From: an uncultured Eubacteriales bacterium
Lineage (GTDB): Bacteria > Bacillota > Clostridia > Oscillospirales > Oscillospiraceae
NCBI GenBank assembly: GCA_905198835.1
Contig: CAJKDY010000009.1
Coordinates: 1-64,000 of the forward strand
Length of the DNA stretch: 64,000 bases
Direction: 5' to 3'
A program made the translations under genes and the position numbers. The notes beneath the pieces were generated by a model. It was not told the DNA's origin, searched no databases, and worked only from the letters and a program-made list of their open reading frames with translations. Below, piece after piece: positions 32,200 to 40,934 of the stretch; the stretch's first letter is position 1; each line of letters starts with the position of its first letter.

Positions 32200-32595
32200 T
32201 CACCCCGCCGCCTTGATGCGGGTCAGGGCCCGGTAGAGCTTGGCCTTGGCCAGCTCCAGCTCGGCGGCGTTCTGGGCGGACTCCAGCTTTTTCCGGGCCT
32301 TCTCCTCGGCCTTTTGGGCCCGGGCCTTGTCGATGTCCTCCGCCCACTCAAAGGTGGTGGCCACCAGCCGCACATCGTCCCCCGTCACCGACAGCATCCC
32401 GCCGGCGCAGGCGGCCTTACGGCGCTGGTCGCCGGGCAGGACCACAGTGGCCTCGCCAATGCCCAAAGAGGTGACATAGGGGGCGTGGCGGGGCAGGATG
32501 CACACGTCCCCGCCCTTGGCGCGGACGATGAGCTTTTCCGCCTCCCCGTCAAAGAAACCGCCGTCGGGGGTCACGATCTGAAGATGAAATGTCAT
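32200..32595 (-). CDS. atpC: ATP synthase epsilon subunit
   Basis: 131 residues. N-terminal beta sandwich (MTFHLQIVTPDGGFFDGEAE, ILPRHAPYVTSLGIGEATVV) and C-terminal helical hairpin (DIDKARAQKAEEKARKKLES to the end). Central-stalk subunit that inhibits ATP hydrolysis. The second of two nearby in-frame ATGs is chosen because the first touches the GAAAGGAAG ribosome site. Last gene of the operon. Confidence 0.95.
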   Translation of the reverse strand: MTFHLQIVTPDGGFFDGEAEKLIVRAKGGDVCILPRHAPYVTSLGIGEATVVLPGDQRRKAACAGGMLSVTGDDVRLVATTFEWAEDIDKARAQKAEEKARKKLESAQNAAELELAKAKLYRALTRIKAAG

Positions 32596-32613
32596 GGCCA
32601 TCTTCCTTTCGGC

Positions 32614-34011
32614 TTACTGGAGGGTCTTAGCCTTCTCTACAGCCTCTTCAATGGTGCCCACCATCAGGAAGGCCGACTCGGGCAGGTCGTCGTGCTTGCC
32701 CTCGATGATCTCCTTGAAGCCCCGGATGGTCTCCTTCAAGGGGACGTACTTGCCCTCCATGCCGGTGAACTGCTCGGCCACGGAGAAGGGCTGGGACAGG
32801 AAGCGCTGGATCTTCCGAGCCCGGGAGACGGTGAGCTTGTCGTCCTCGCTGAGCTCGTCCATACCCATGATGGCGATGATGTCCTGGAGCTCCCGGTAAC
32901 GCTGAAGGATACGCTGCACGTCCCGAGCCACCTGGTAATGCTCCGCTCCCACCACGTCGGGGGTGAGGATGCGGGAGGTAGAGTCCAGGGGGTCCACGGC
33001 GGGGTAGATACCCATCTCGGAGATGGCGCGGCTCAACACCGTGGTGGCGTCCAGATGGGCAAAGGTGGTGGCCGGGGCGGGGTCGGTCAGGTCGTCGGCG
33101 GGGACGTAGACGGCCTGGACGGAGGTAATGGAGCCCTTCTTGGTGGAGGTAATGCGCTCCTGGAGCGCGCCCATCTCGGTGGCCAGGGTGGGCTGATAGC
33201 CCACGGCGGAGGGCATACGGCCCAGCAGAGCGGAGACCTCACTGCCCGCCTGGGTAAAGCGGAAGATGTTATCGATGAACAAAAGCACGTCCTGGTTTTC
33301 CTTGTCCCGGAAGTACTCCGCCATCGTCAGGCCCGACAACGCCACCCGCATACGGGCTCCGGGAGGCTCATTCATCTGGCCGTAGACCAGGGCGGTCTTC
33401 TCGATAACGCCCGACTCCTTCATCTCGTTGTAGAGGTCGTTGCCCTCGCGGGTACGCTCGCCAACGCCAGTGAACACGGACAAGCCGCCGTGCTCCTTGG
33501 CCACGTTGTTGATCAGCTCCATGATCAGCACCGTCTTGCCAACGCCCGCGCCGCCGAACAATCCGATCTTGCCGCCCTTGGCGTAGGGGCAGATCAGGTC
33601 CACGACCTTAATACCCGTCTCCAGGATCTCGGTGGTGGACTCCTGCTCGTCGTAGGAGGGAGCGGGGCGGTGGATAGGCCAGCGCTCAGCAGCCTCGGGG
33701 GCGGGCATCTCGTCTACCGGTTCGCCCAGCAGATTGAAGATGCGGCCCAGGCAGGCGTTGCCCACGGGCACGGTGATGGGCGAGCCGGTGTCGGTGGCCT
33801 TGGCCCCCCGGACCAGGCCGTCGGTGCTGGACATGGCGATACAGCGTACCACGTCGTCGCCGATGTGCTGGGCCACCTCCAGGGTGATGGTCTCCTCCCC
33901 CTTCTCCACGGTGATGGCGTTGAGAAGGTTGGGCAGGTGACCGTCGGGGAACTTGATATCCAGCACGGGCCCAATGATCTGGGTCACCGTGCCGATGTTT
34001 TGGTTACTCAT
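32614..34011 (-). CDS. atpD: ATP synthase beta subunit
   Basis: 465 residues. Catalytic subunit: P-loop GLFGGAGVGKTVLIMELINN (about 148-167), ERTREGNDLYNEMKESGV, LLFIDNIFRFTQAGSEVSAL (Walker B) and the DELSEDDKL motif replacing DELSEED. Three beta subunits alternate with alpha in the F1 head and make or split ATP. Co-directional with the other atp genes. Confidence 0.98.
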   Translation of the reverse strand: MSNQNIGTVTQIIGPVLDIKFPDGHLPNLLNAITVEKGEETITLEVAQHIGDDVVRCIAMSSTDGLVRGAKATDTGSPITVPVGNACLGRIFNLLGEPVDEMPAPEAAERWPIHRPAPSYDEQESTTEILETGIKVVDLICPYAKGGKIGLFGGAGVGKTVLIMELINNVAKEHGGLSVFTGVGERTREGNDLYNEMKESGVIEKTALVYGQMNEPPGARMRVALSGLTMAEYFRDKENQDVLLFIDNIFRFTQAGSEVSALLGRMPSAVGYQPTLATEMGALQERITSTKKGSITSVQAVYVPADDLTDPAPATTFAHLDATTVLSRAISEMGIYPAVDPLDSTSRILTPDVVGAEHYQVARDVQRILQRYRELQDIIAIMGMDELSEDDKLTVSRARKIQRFLSQPFSVAEQFTGMEGKYVPLKETIRGFKEIIEGKHDDLPESAFLMVGTIEEAVEKAKTLQ

Positions 34012-34047
34012 AGGCGTCTCTCCTTAACTCTCAGAGATGGTCTGCCG

Positions 34048-34896
34048 TTACGCCTCCGCGCCGGCCACGATCTCTGTGATCTCCTGGGTAATGGCCCCTT
34101 GACGGGCCCGGTTATACTTGAGGGACAGGTCCTCGATCATCTCCCCGGCGTTCTTGCTGGCCGCGTCCATAGCGGTGCGCCGGGCGCCCAGCTCGCTGGC
34201 CAGGCTCTCCGCCACAGCCCCCCACAACAGCCCGCCCACATACTCAGGGACGATGGCGTTGTAGACCGCGGCGGCGCTGGGCTCATACTCGATCAAGCTC
34301 CGGGCCTTTTCCCGCTTTTCCTGCTCATGGTGGATGGGCAGCAGCTTGACCACTTGGGGCTGCTGGGACAGCATGGAGACGAACTTGGTATAGCCCACAT
34401 AGAGGGTGTCAAAGGCGCCCTGGCGGAACTTCTCACACAGCAGCTGGGCAATGGAGAAGCAGTCCCGCAGGGAGATGTCCTCCACCGAGGCGTAGTCGTC
34501 GCTGAGGCTCTCCACGCCACGCCGCGCGCAGTACTCCACCGCTTTTTTGCCGATGGGGAGCACGCACACAGCCTGGTCGGCCATGTCCTCCCATACCGCT
34601 TTGAAGAGGTTGTTGTTGTACCCGCCCGCCAGCCCACGGTCGCCGGCGATGACCACATAGCAGACCTTACCCACCTCCCCAGGCTTGACGAAGGGGGAGG
34701 AGAAATCGGTATTGGTGAGGGCGATGTCCTCCAGAGTCTGGTGCAGGGTGGTGAAGTAGGGACGGGTGGATTCGGCCCGCTCCTTGGCCCGGCGCAGCTT
34801 GGAGGAGGCCACCAGCTCCATGGCCTTGGTGATCTGCATGGTGCTCTCTACGCTCTTGATACGCAGCTTGATATCCTTCATGGATGAAGCGGCCAC
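34048..34896 (-). CDS. atpG: ATP synthase gamma subunit
   Basis: 282 residues. N-terminal coiled-coil helix (MKDIKLRIKSVESTMQITKA, MELVASSKLRRAKERAEST) and C-terminal helix (ASKNAGEMIEDLSLKYNRAR, QGAITQEITEIVAGAEA) form the rotating shaft; the Rossmann-like middle has CYVVIAGDRGLAGGYNNNLF. It couples rotation of the c ring to the F1 head. Confidence 0.97.
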   Translation of the reverse strand: MAASSMKDIKLRIKSVESTMQITKAMELVASSKLRRAKERAESTRPYFTTLHQTLEDIALTNTDFSSPFVKPGEVGKVCYVVIAGDRGLAGGYNNNLFKAVWEDMADQAVCVLPIGKKAVEYCARRGVESLSDDYASVEDISLRDCFSIAQLLCEKFRQGAFDTLYVGYTKFVSMLSQQPQVVKLLPIHHEQEKREKARSLIEYEPSAAAVYNAIVPEYVGGLLWGAVAESLASELGARRTAMDAASKNAGEMIEDLSLKYNRARQGAITQEITEIVAGAEA

Positions 34897-34912
34897 GGGC
34901 CGTCACCTCCTT

Positions 34913-36433
<1,521 letters not shown>

Positions 36434-36462
36434 CGTCTCACCAACCTCCTAAGTGGTTCCCA

Positions 36463-36993
36463 TTACGACTGGGTCAACATCTGGCGCAGCGCGCCCAGCC
36501 GGCCGGCGGCAGTGCCGTCCAGCTCCCGGCCCTCGTAGCGCAGCTTGATACCGCCCAGCACCGCGGGGTCCAGCTTTTCCTGTAGTAGGATCGTCTTGCC
36601 CGTCTTGGCCGCCAGCTTTACGCGAAGGGCCTCTTGCTGCTGGGTGGTCAGCTCCACAGCCGAGATGACCTCCACCGGCAGGATCCCCCGCTGGGCATAG
36701 ACCAAGGTCCTGAACTGCTCCAGGCACCCGGCGCAGAGATTTAAGGCCGAGCGCTCACACAGCAGTTTGAGAAGATGGAGCACATATTTGTGCGTCCCCG
36801 CAAAGGCCTGGTCCAGAAGGCCCAGGCGCTCTTCCTTGGACAAGGCGGGGTTTTGGACCAGGGTAAGGTATCCGGGGTTTTCCTCAAATACGCCTACCGC
36901 CAGCTCCAGTCCCTCCAGTACCTCGTCCACGCAGTTCTCCTCTGTAGCCAGGGAATAGATGGCGTCGCCATATTCCTTTTCCAGCGCCGTCAT
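36463..36993 (-). CDS. atpH: ATP synthase delta subunit
   Basis: 176 residues. Peripheral-stalk cap on F1: N-terminal helical domain (EKEYGDAIYSLATEENCVDE, NPALSKEERLGLLDQAF) and the family C-terminal signature VILQEKLDPAVLGGIKLRYE-like stretch (LLQEKLDPAVLGGIKLRYEG). Its start overlaps the end of the b-subunit gene by four bases (ATGA). Confidence 0.94.
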   Translation of the reverse strand: MTALEKEYGDAIYSLATEENCVDEVLEGLELAVGVFEENPGYLTLVQNPALSKEERLGLLDQAFAGTHKYVLHLLKLLCERSALNLCAGCLEQFRTLVYAQRGILPVEVISAVELTTQQQEALRVKLAAKTGKTILLQEKLDPAVLGGIKLRYEGRELDGTAAGRLGALRQMLTQS

Positions 36994-37496
36994 GACTCGT
37001 CACCCACGTGGCTGATGAAATCGTCGATGAGGTCCTTGTGGACCCCGGCGTCGATCTCCTTTTCTACCACAAGCCCGGCCAGGTTGACCACAAGCTCGGA
37101 GATATCGCCCTTGAGCTCGCTGGCCGCCTTGCGCCGCTCGCTCTCGATCTCGGCGTCGGCCTTGGTCTTGAGGGCGGCTGCCTCGGCCCGGGCGGCAGTG
37201 ACCAGTTCCTCGCTGCGGGCGGTGGCCCGGTCGGTAGCGGTCTTAACGATCTGGCTGGCCTCCTCCCGGGCGCCGGACAGGCGGCTCTCGCACTCCTGCT
37301 TCATGGCCTGGGCCTCGTCCTGGGCCTTCTCGGCCTGGGCGTAGGTATCTTCAATTTGCTCCTTGCGCTGGTTCATCACCTTCTGCACCGGCTTAAAGAG
37401 GAACTTTTTAATGACCCAGGTCAGCAGCAACAGGTTGCCGATCTGAAAGATAAAGGTCCACGGCGCAATGGTGACCAGCTCTTGAAATTCTTTCAT
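36990..37496 (-). CDS. atpF: ATP synthase b subunit
   Basis: 168 residues. A short N-terminal membrane helix (FIFQIGNLLLLTWVIKKFLF, about 15-34) is followed by a long charged, coiled-coil-prone helix rich in Glu, Ala, Lys and Arg. It forms the peripheral stator stalk. Overlaps atpH by four bases. Confidence 0.95.
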   Translation of the reverse strand: MKEFQELVTIAPWTFIFQIGNLLLLTWVIKKFLFKPVQKVMNQRKEQIEDTYAQAEKAQDEAQAMKQECESRLSGAREEASQIVKTATDRATARSEELVTAARAEAAALKTKADAEIESERRKAASELKGDISELVVNLAGLVVEKEIDAGVHKDLIDDFISHVGDES

Positions 37497-37561
37497 ACCG
37501 TTTCCTCCTTATGGCAGGCAAACCCCGCGCTTTTACACGGGAAAAGCGCGGCAGGGGCAGC

Positions 37562-37837
37562 TTAGCCCAGCATACCCACAAAGATGCCAGGGGCCACAAA
37601 GATGAGCAGCAGGCCGGTGACGAAGCCGTAAATGCCGGTGGTCTCGGCAATGGCGCAGCCCAAAAGCATGGTGGAGGTCACGTCGCCCTTACACTCGGGC
37701 TGACGGCCGATGGACTCCAGAGCCTTACCCACGGCGTAGCCCTCGCCGATACCAGGGCCGATACCGGCGATCAGAGCCAAGCCGGCGCCGATGGCGCAAC
37801 CCGCCAAAATAATCGCTTGTGCCAGTTCCATGTTCAT
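37562..37837 (-). CDS. atpE: ATP synthase c subunit with two-carboxylate (Na+-type) ion site
   Basis: 91 residues, two membrane helices. Helix 1 has GIGPGIGEGYAVGKALESIG, with Glu at position 32. Helix 2 has AIAETTGIYGFV, with Glu65, Thr66, Thr67 and Tyr70. The positions match the Na+-site numbering of Ilyobacter-type c subunits. The Gln32 of that type is Glu, as in the two-carboxylate Na+ rotor described from Fusobacterium. Na+ coupling is therefore inferred. The first of two close ATGs is used; starting at the second would remove two residues. Confidence 0.95.
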   Translation of the reverse strand: MNMELAQAIILAGCAIGAGLALIAGIGPGIGEGYAVGKALESIGRQPECKGDVTSTMLLGCAIAETTGIYGFVTGLLLIFVAPGIFVGMLG

Positions 37838-37899
37838 TTCCTCCTAAGAAAAATTTTGGTTTTCCTACTATGTTCCGCGCCCCACAGGGCGAAAACACG

Positions 37900-38775
37900 T
37901 CATTCCTCCGCCGCGCTGGCGATATAGAGGGTGGTGAGCATGCAGAAGATAAAGGCCTGCATGAAGCTGGAGAACAGATCGAAATAGACGCTGAGTACAG
38001 CGGGAATGCCCAGCTGGAGCACCGGGATCTCCAGCATGATCCCCAGATAGCCCGCCACGCCCAGCACACCCAATGCGATGGCGATGCAGCCCACGACCTT
38101 CTTCAGCGTCTTGCCCTTACGGATCCCCATCACCAGCAGCGCCACGCCCAGACCCGCCACGATGACGGGGAGGAAGATGGTGCCCGACAGCAGGCCGATC
38201 AGAGCCGTGGACGCCGCAGCCAGGGCAGCGTAGACCAGGGTGGTGATGACGCCGCCGGAGACGATGTTGCCAAAGTGACGGAAGGCCATGGAGATAGGCG
38301 TGGCCAACTCAGAGAGGATATTAAAGGGGGTGAGCACCGGAATGGGCTGGGTAAAGCCCTTGAGGTAGCCGCCCACGCCGCCGGCGCGCATCTTAGTATA
38401 GGTGATGAGCACAAAGACCATCAGCGCCCAGGCCAGGGTGGTGGACAGATCGCTGGTGGGGGCGAAGAGGCCGAACAGGCTCAAAAGGCTCCCCAGCAGC
38501 GAGGCGGAAAAGAGCGCCGCCGTCAAAGGCCCGTAGTAGGCGAAGCGCTCGCCCATGTTGCCGTTGACGAAGTTCTGGGCCGTCTCTACCAAAAATTCGG
38601 CCACCACCTGCCGCTTGCTCACCGCCCGGACCTGAAGGTTCCGGGTCAAAAAGACGCACACGGCAAAAACGGCCAGCGTGACCAGCAGGGAATTGACGAT
38701 GGTGGCGGTGATGGGGATACCGCCCAGCACGGGAATGGTAAAGTAAATTTCAGGGCCGTGAATATCCACATTCAT
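37900..38775 (-). CDS. atpB: ATP synthase a subunit with extra membrane hairpin
   Basis: 291 residues. The ion-channel subunit: the essential Arg is in PISMAFRHFGNIVSG (about 166), and the last helices have SVYFDLFSSFMQAFIFCMLT. Between the helix ending in GLLSGTIFLP and the segment LEIPVLQLG there are about 45 extra residues. They form two hydrophobic stretches joined by the basic turn GIRKGKTLKK, an added hairpin compared with E. coli or Ilyobacter subunit a. Overlaps the preceding small membrane gene by four bases. Confidence 0.95.
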   Translation of the reverse strand: MNVDIHGPEIYFTIPVLGGIPITATIVNSLLVTLAVFAVCVFLTRNLQVRAVSKRQVVAEFLVETAQNFVNGNMGERFAYYGPLTAALFSASLLGSLLSLFGLFAPTSDLSTTLAWALMVFVLITYTKMRAGGVGGYLKGFTQPIPVLTPFNILSELATPISMAFRHFGNIVSGGVITTLVYAALAAASTALIGLLSGTIFLPVIVAGLGVALLVMGIRKGKTLKKVVGCIAIALGVLGVAGYLGIMLEIPVLQLGIPAVLSVYFDLFSSFMQAFIFCMLTTLYIASAAEE

Positions 38776-39197
38776 ACCGTTTCATCATCTCCTTTTTCAG
38801 GCGGATTTTTTTCAGGCTTATACATTCCAAGCACCTGCATGGCCAAAATGGTCAGCCGGGGGAACAGCAAAGGGATCACGGCGGCGGGCCAGACGAACAC
38901 CGGGACCTGAATGGCCACGATCACCACCGCCAGGGTCAGGAGCATCCGCAGGGTGTACGAGCCCTGGAGCTTCAGCTTGGCCCGCTTGGGGTCGGTCTCG
39001 CCGGCGATCTTCTGGACCGTCAGGCCCAAAAGAAAGAAATTGAACACCGCGAAGCCGCCGCCCAGCAGGTTCCCCCACAGCACGCCCAGCTCCCAGCGGC
39101 CAATGACGAAAAACACCAGCTCCATCACAGCGGAGAAGCACAGCACCCCAAGAGTGATGTGCACGGTCTCCCGCCGGGTGGCCTGTTGAACTTGCAT
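38772..39197 (-). CDS. AtpI-like membrane protein, first gene of the atp operon
   Basis: 141 residues with about four hydrophobic segments: HITLGVLCFSAVMELVFFVI, ELGVLWGNLLGGGFAVFNFF, then YTLRMLLTLAVVIVAIQVPV and PAAVIPLLFPRLTILAMQVL. Size, topology and position match the poorly conserved AtpI/ATP-synt_I family, which aids c-ring assembly or ion supply. The ATG is 9 bases after AAGGAG. The assignment rests on context more than on motifs. Confidence 0.8.
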   Translation of the reverse strand: MQVQQATRRETVHITLGVLCFSAVMELVFFVIGRWELGVLWGNLLGGGFAVFNFFLLGLTVQKIAGETDPKRAKLKLQGSYTLRMLLTLAVVIVAIQVPVFVWPAAVIPLLFPRLTILAMQVLGMYKPEKNPPEKGDDETV

Positions 39198-39272
39198 GGG
39201 GCAACGCTCCTTTTCGCGGCTGGGGCGGTCCAAAGGCCTGTCCCTTCGGCCATACGCCCCAAGTTACCATTT

Positions 39273-39301
39273 ATTATAAATAATATTCCCCTCTATTGCA
39301 A
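39273..39301 (-). promoter_or_regulatory. atp operon promoter
   Basis: Minus strand: TTGCAA (39296-39301), 17-base spacer, TATAAT (39273-39278), about 75 bases upstream of the first atp gene. Confidence 0.75.
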
Positions 39302-39371
39302 GGTATTTTTTTGGAGATTTAGACAAATATGGTGATTTGCCCAGTGGAGTTCTGGTAATTTCAAAAAAGTG

Positions 39372-39400
39372 TTGACAAACACCGCTTTGTTGGATATAAT
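39372..39400 (+). promoter_or_regulatory. tRNA-Met promoter
   Basis: Perfect consensus TTGACA (39372-39377), 17-base spacer, TATAAT (39395-39400), 27 bases before the tRNA. Confidence 0.92.
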
Positions 39401-39427
39401 CTTTTGTGCCCTGTTGCGGGGAGATAT

Positions 39428-39504
39428 GGCGGCGTAGCTCAGTTGGCTAGAGCACTCGGTTCATACCCGGGGTGTCACCGGTTCAAATCCAGTCGCCGCT
39501 ACCA
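39428..39504 (+). tRNA. tRNA-Met (CAT), elongator type
   Basis: 77 nt with encoded CCA. Acceptor GGCGGCG/CGCCGCT, D arm GCTC-AGTTGGCTA-GAGC, anticodon loop TTCATAC on stem CTCGG/CCGGG, and T loop TTCAAAT. One C-A mismatch lies in the T stem. The anticodon stem lacks the three GC pairs of initiator tRNA, so it is elongator tRNA-Met. Confidence 0.95.
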
Positions 39505-39505
39505 A

Positions 39506-39543
39506 GAGCTAAAAAGCGGCGCAGCCGCGCCGCTTTTTAGCTC
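39506..39543 (+). terminator. Terminator after tRNA-Met
   Basis: Perfect 17-bp stem (GAGCTAAAAAGCGGCGC, 39506-39522; complement 39527-39543) with loop AGCC and an internal T run. Confidence 0.9.
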
Positions 39544-39695
39544 CCCCATCCCCGTTCTTTTCCCTTGACCTTGCCCTTGACCTTTACGCAAGCGGAGCCC
39601 AGCGTCAGCGGGTCCGCGAGCGAGAGGAGGAGCAACGGAGTGAGCGAACCTTCGGCGCCAGCCGGAGGCGAGGGATACGGAGTTTGCTCCGACGA
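39544..39695. other. Non-coding spacer between tRNA-Met terminator and tRNA-Glu
   Basis: About 150 bases without a gene. It holds a doubled CCCTTGACCTT (39561-39583), GC-rich imperfect repeats, and GGAGCAA paired with TTTGCTCC (around 39632 and 39683). No clear -10 box follows the TTGACC motifs, so a promoter for tRNA-Glu and tRNA-Val is not proven. Confidence 0.4.
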
Positions 39696-39770
39696 GGCCC
39701 GGTGGTCAAGCGGTTAAGACTCCGCCCTTTCACGGCGGCAACACGGGTTCGAGTCCCGTCCGGGTCACCA
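39696..39770 (+). tRNA. tRNA-Glu (TTC)
   Basis: 75 nt with encoded CCA. Acceptor GGCCCGG/CCGGGTC, anticodon TTC in loop CTTTCAC on stem CCGCC/GGCGG, T arm CGGGTTCGAGTCCCG. Confidence 0.95.
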
Positions 39771-39785
39771 CTTTTTCTCCTATAT

Positions 39786-39861
39786 GGAGGCTTAGCTCAG
39801 CTGGTAGAGCGCTCGCCTCACACGCGAGAGGTCACAGATTCGAGTTCTGTAGTCTCCACCA
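39786..39861 (+). tRNA. tRNA-Val (CAC)
   Basis: 76 nt with encoded CCA. Acceptor GGAGGCT/AGTCTCC, anticodon CAC in loop CTCACAC on stem CTCGC/GCGAG, T arm ACAGATTCGAGTTCTGT. It lies 15 bases after tRNA-Glu, so the two are probably co-transcribed. Confidence 0.95.
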
Positions 39862-39897
39862 AAAAGAAGGACACGCCGTTGGCGTGTCCTTCTTTTT
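39861..39897 (+). terminator. Terminator after tRNA-Val
   Basis: 17-bp stem AAAAAGAAGGACACGCC (39861-39877) with its complement (39881-39897), loop GTT, ending in a T run. The first arm begins at the last base of the tRNA CCA. Confidence 0.92.
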
Positions 39898-39987
39898 GGG
39901 TTCCGCTCCCGTTGGTCGCTCCACCCTCCGGTGATTATAATGCTCAGGCCGGCAAAGCCGGCCCTCCTGCGGCGGGTCCCTTTTCGT

Positions 39988-40194
39988 TTAAGGCTCGTCG
40001 GTGCGGCCCAGAAGATAATCTACGGATACATGATAATACTCCGCCAACGCGATCAAATGATGTACCGGGATCTCCTGGACCCCCTTTTCATACTTGCTGT
40101 ATTGCTGTTGGGTCGTCTTCAGTAGCTTTCCCACAAATCCCTGGGTCAGATCATGGTCCTCACGTATATCCTTGAGCCTTGGATAGCAAAACAT
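39988..40194 (-). CDS. XRE-family helix-turn-helix regulator (tandem copy 2)
   Basis: 68 residues, a single Cro/CI-type domain: RLKDIREDHDLTQGFVGKLL, TQQQYSKYEKGVQEIP and a closing HVSVDYLLGRTDEP. The C-terminal LLGRTDE motif is typical of short clostridial XRE proteins. It is a tandem paralogue of the 40212-40433 gene, 17 bases away, and shares the DNA block GCTCGTCGGTGCGGCCCA at its 3' end with it. Probably a DNA-binding dimer; target unknown. Confidence 0.88.
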   Translation of the reverse strand: MFCYPRLKDIREDHDLTQGFVGKLLKTTQQQYSKYEKGVQEIPVHHLIALAEYYHVSVDYLLGRTDEP

Positions 40195-40211
40195 AAAACC
40201 ACCTCGAAATT

Positions 40212-40433
40212 TTATGTCTTGGGTAGTCCGAGCTCGTCGGTGCGGCCCAAGATATAATCCGTGGAAGTCTGATACAGCTTTGCCAATGCAAGCAAAATAT
40301 CTGTGGGAATATCCCGGTATCCCCGCTCATAGCGAAGATACTGCGGTTGTGTCATCCCCAGATATTCCGCAACTTGGCGTTGAGTCAAGTCGTGGTCCTC
40401 TCGCAAATCACGAATTCTTTTATAGTATGCCAT
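40212..40433 (-). CDS. XRE-family helix-turn-helix regulator (tandem copy 1)
   Basis: 73 residues from an ATG preceded by GGGGGGTG. Sequence RIRDLREDHDLTQRQVAEYL, TQPQYLRYERGYRDIPTDIL and TSTDYILGRTDELG gives the full helix-turn-helix. It is divergent from the small Cys protein gene, and a pair of inverted ATAACCAAATGG sequences in the shared region are likely operators for this or the neighbouring regulator. Confidence 0.88.
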   Translation of the reverse strand: MAYYKRIRDLREDHDLTQRQVAEYLGMTQPQYLRYERGYRDIPTDILLALAKLYQTSTDYILGRTDELGLPKT

Positions 40434-40449
40434 GTAAGCACCCCCCGCA

Positions 40450-40520
40450 ATAACCAAATGGCTATCTTGACAATACACCTAAACGGTGCTAAAATGGCCG
40501 TGTGATATCCATTTGGTTAT
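40450..40520. promoter_or_regulatory. Promoter with flanking inverted operator-like sites
   Basis: Plus promoter TTGACA (40467-40472), 17-base spacer, TAAAAT (40490-40495). It is bracketed by the perfect inverted pair ATAACCAAATGG (40450-40461) and CCATTTGGTTAT (40509-40520), 47 bases apart. The layout suits looping or cooperative repression by the adjacent XRE proteins. Confidence 0.7.
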
Positions 40521-40537
40521 AATTTGGAGGTGAGATC

Positions 40538-40744
40538 ATGTCCACTCATATGCCACGAATGCCCAAGCCTATGGTGCAGGCCGAGGTATGCGGGAGCTGT
40601 ATCCATTACCACCAGCACTATGTCCTGGGCTACCGCCAAAAGCTGATCCCCCTGTGGTACGGCCATTGCGGTGTACCAAAATTCAAGGGCCGTCATCCCG
40701 ACGAGACCTGCGAGCAGTGGGAGGAAAGCCACAGCGACGAATAG
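40538..40744 (+). CDS. Small Cys/His protein, function unknown
   Basis: 68 residues. It has CGSC followed by HYHQHY (about 18-27), then GHCGVPKFKGRHPDETCEQW (about 43-62). Four Cys in the pattern C-x2-C...C...C, plus several His, suggest a small zinc-binding fold. No named family is recognised. GGAGGTG precedes the ATG by 5 bases. It has its own promoter facing the XRE pair and its own terminator, so it is likely the regulated target of those regulators. Confidence 0.72.
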   Translation: MSTHMPRMPKPMVQAEVCGSCIHYHQHYVLGYRQKLIPLWYGHCGVPKFKGRHPDETCEQWEESHSDE

Positions 40745-40745
40745 C

Positions 40746-40788
40746 AAAACCCGCTGTTATCTCTACAATGAAGATAACAGCGGGTTTT
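40746..40788. terminator. Bidirectional terminator
   Basis: 17-bp perfect stem AAAACCCGCTGTTATCT (40746-40762) with its complement (40772-40788), then TTGTTT. It ends the small Cys gene and, on the minus strand, the pta transcript beyond repeat copy C. Confidence 0.9.
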
Positions 40789-40801
40789 TGTTTGCTTGGG
40801 C

Positions 40802-40934
40802 TGTCACGCTTGGGTTGGGCGCGCTGGTCGCCGGTTCTTTCGCCGCCCTTGGCAAAATGCCGTTGGCCTGCGGCCAACCTGTTTTTGCCGTGCGGGCGCC
40901 TCCAAGCCCGGCGGCGCGCCTACCCTCGCGCTTC
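40802..40934 (-). repeat. Stop-codon-linked dispersed element, copy C
   Basis: 133 bp, close to copy B. Terminal stem GGGCGCGC with GCGCGCC. The central hairpin is GGCAAAA...GTTGGCC-TGC-GGCCAAC...TTTTGCC. It abuts the pta stop codon (TAA at 40935-40937) and is followed on the minus strand by the terminator at 40746-40788. Confidence 0.87.

Noticed and set aside
32314..34887. Long plus-strand open frame opposite atpC-atpD-atpG (and similar ones at 2617-4455, 18414-20438, 35108-36538)
   Set aside because: The opposite strand encodes unmistakable genes. The GC-rich codon pattern leaves the antisense frame free of stops, and the translations are His/Gly/Asp-rich with no domain.
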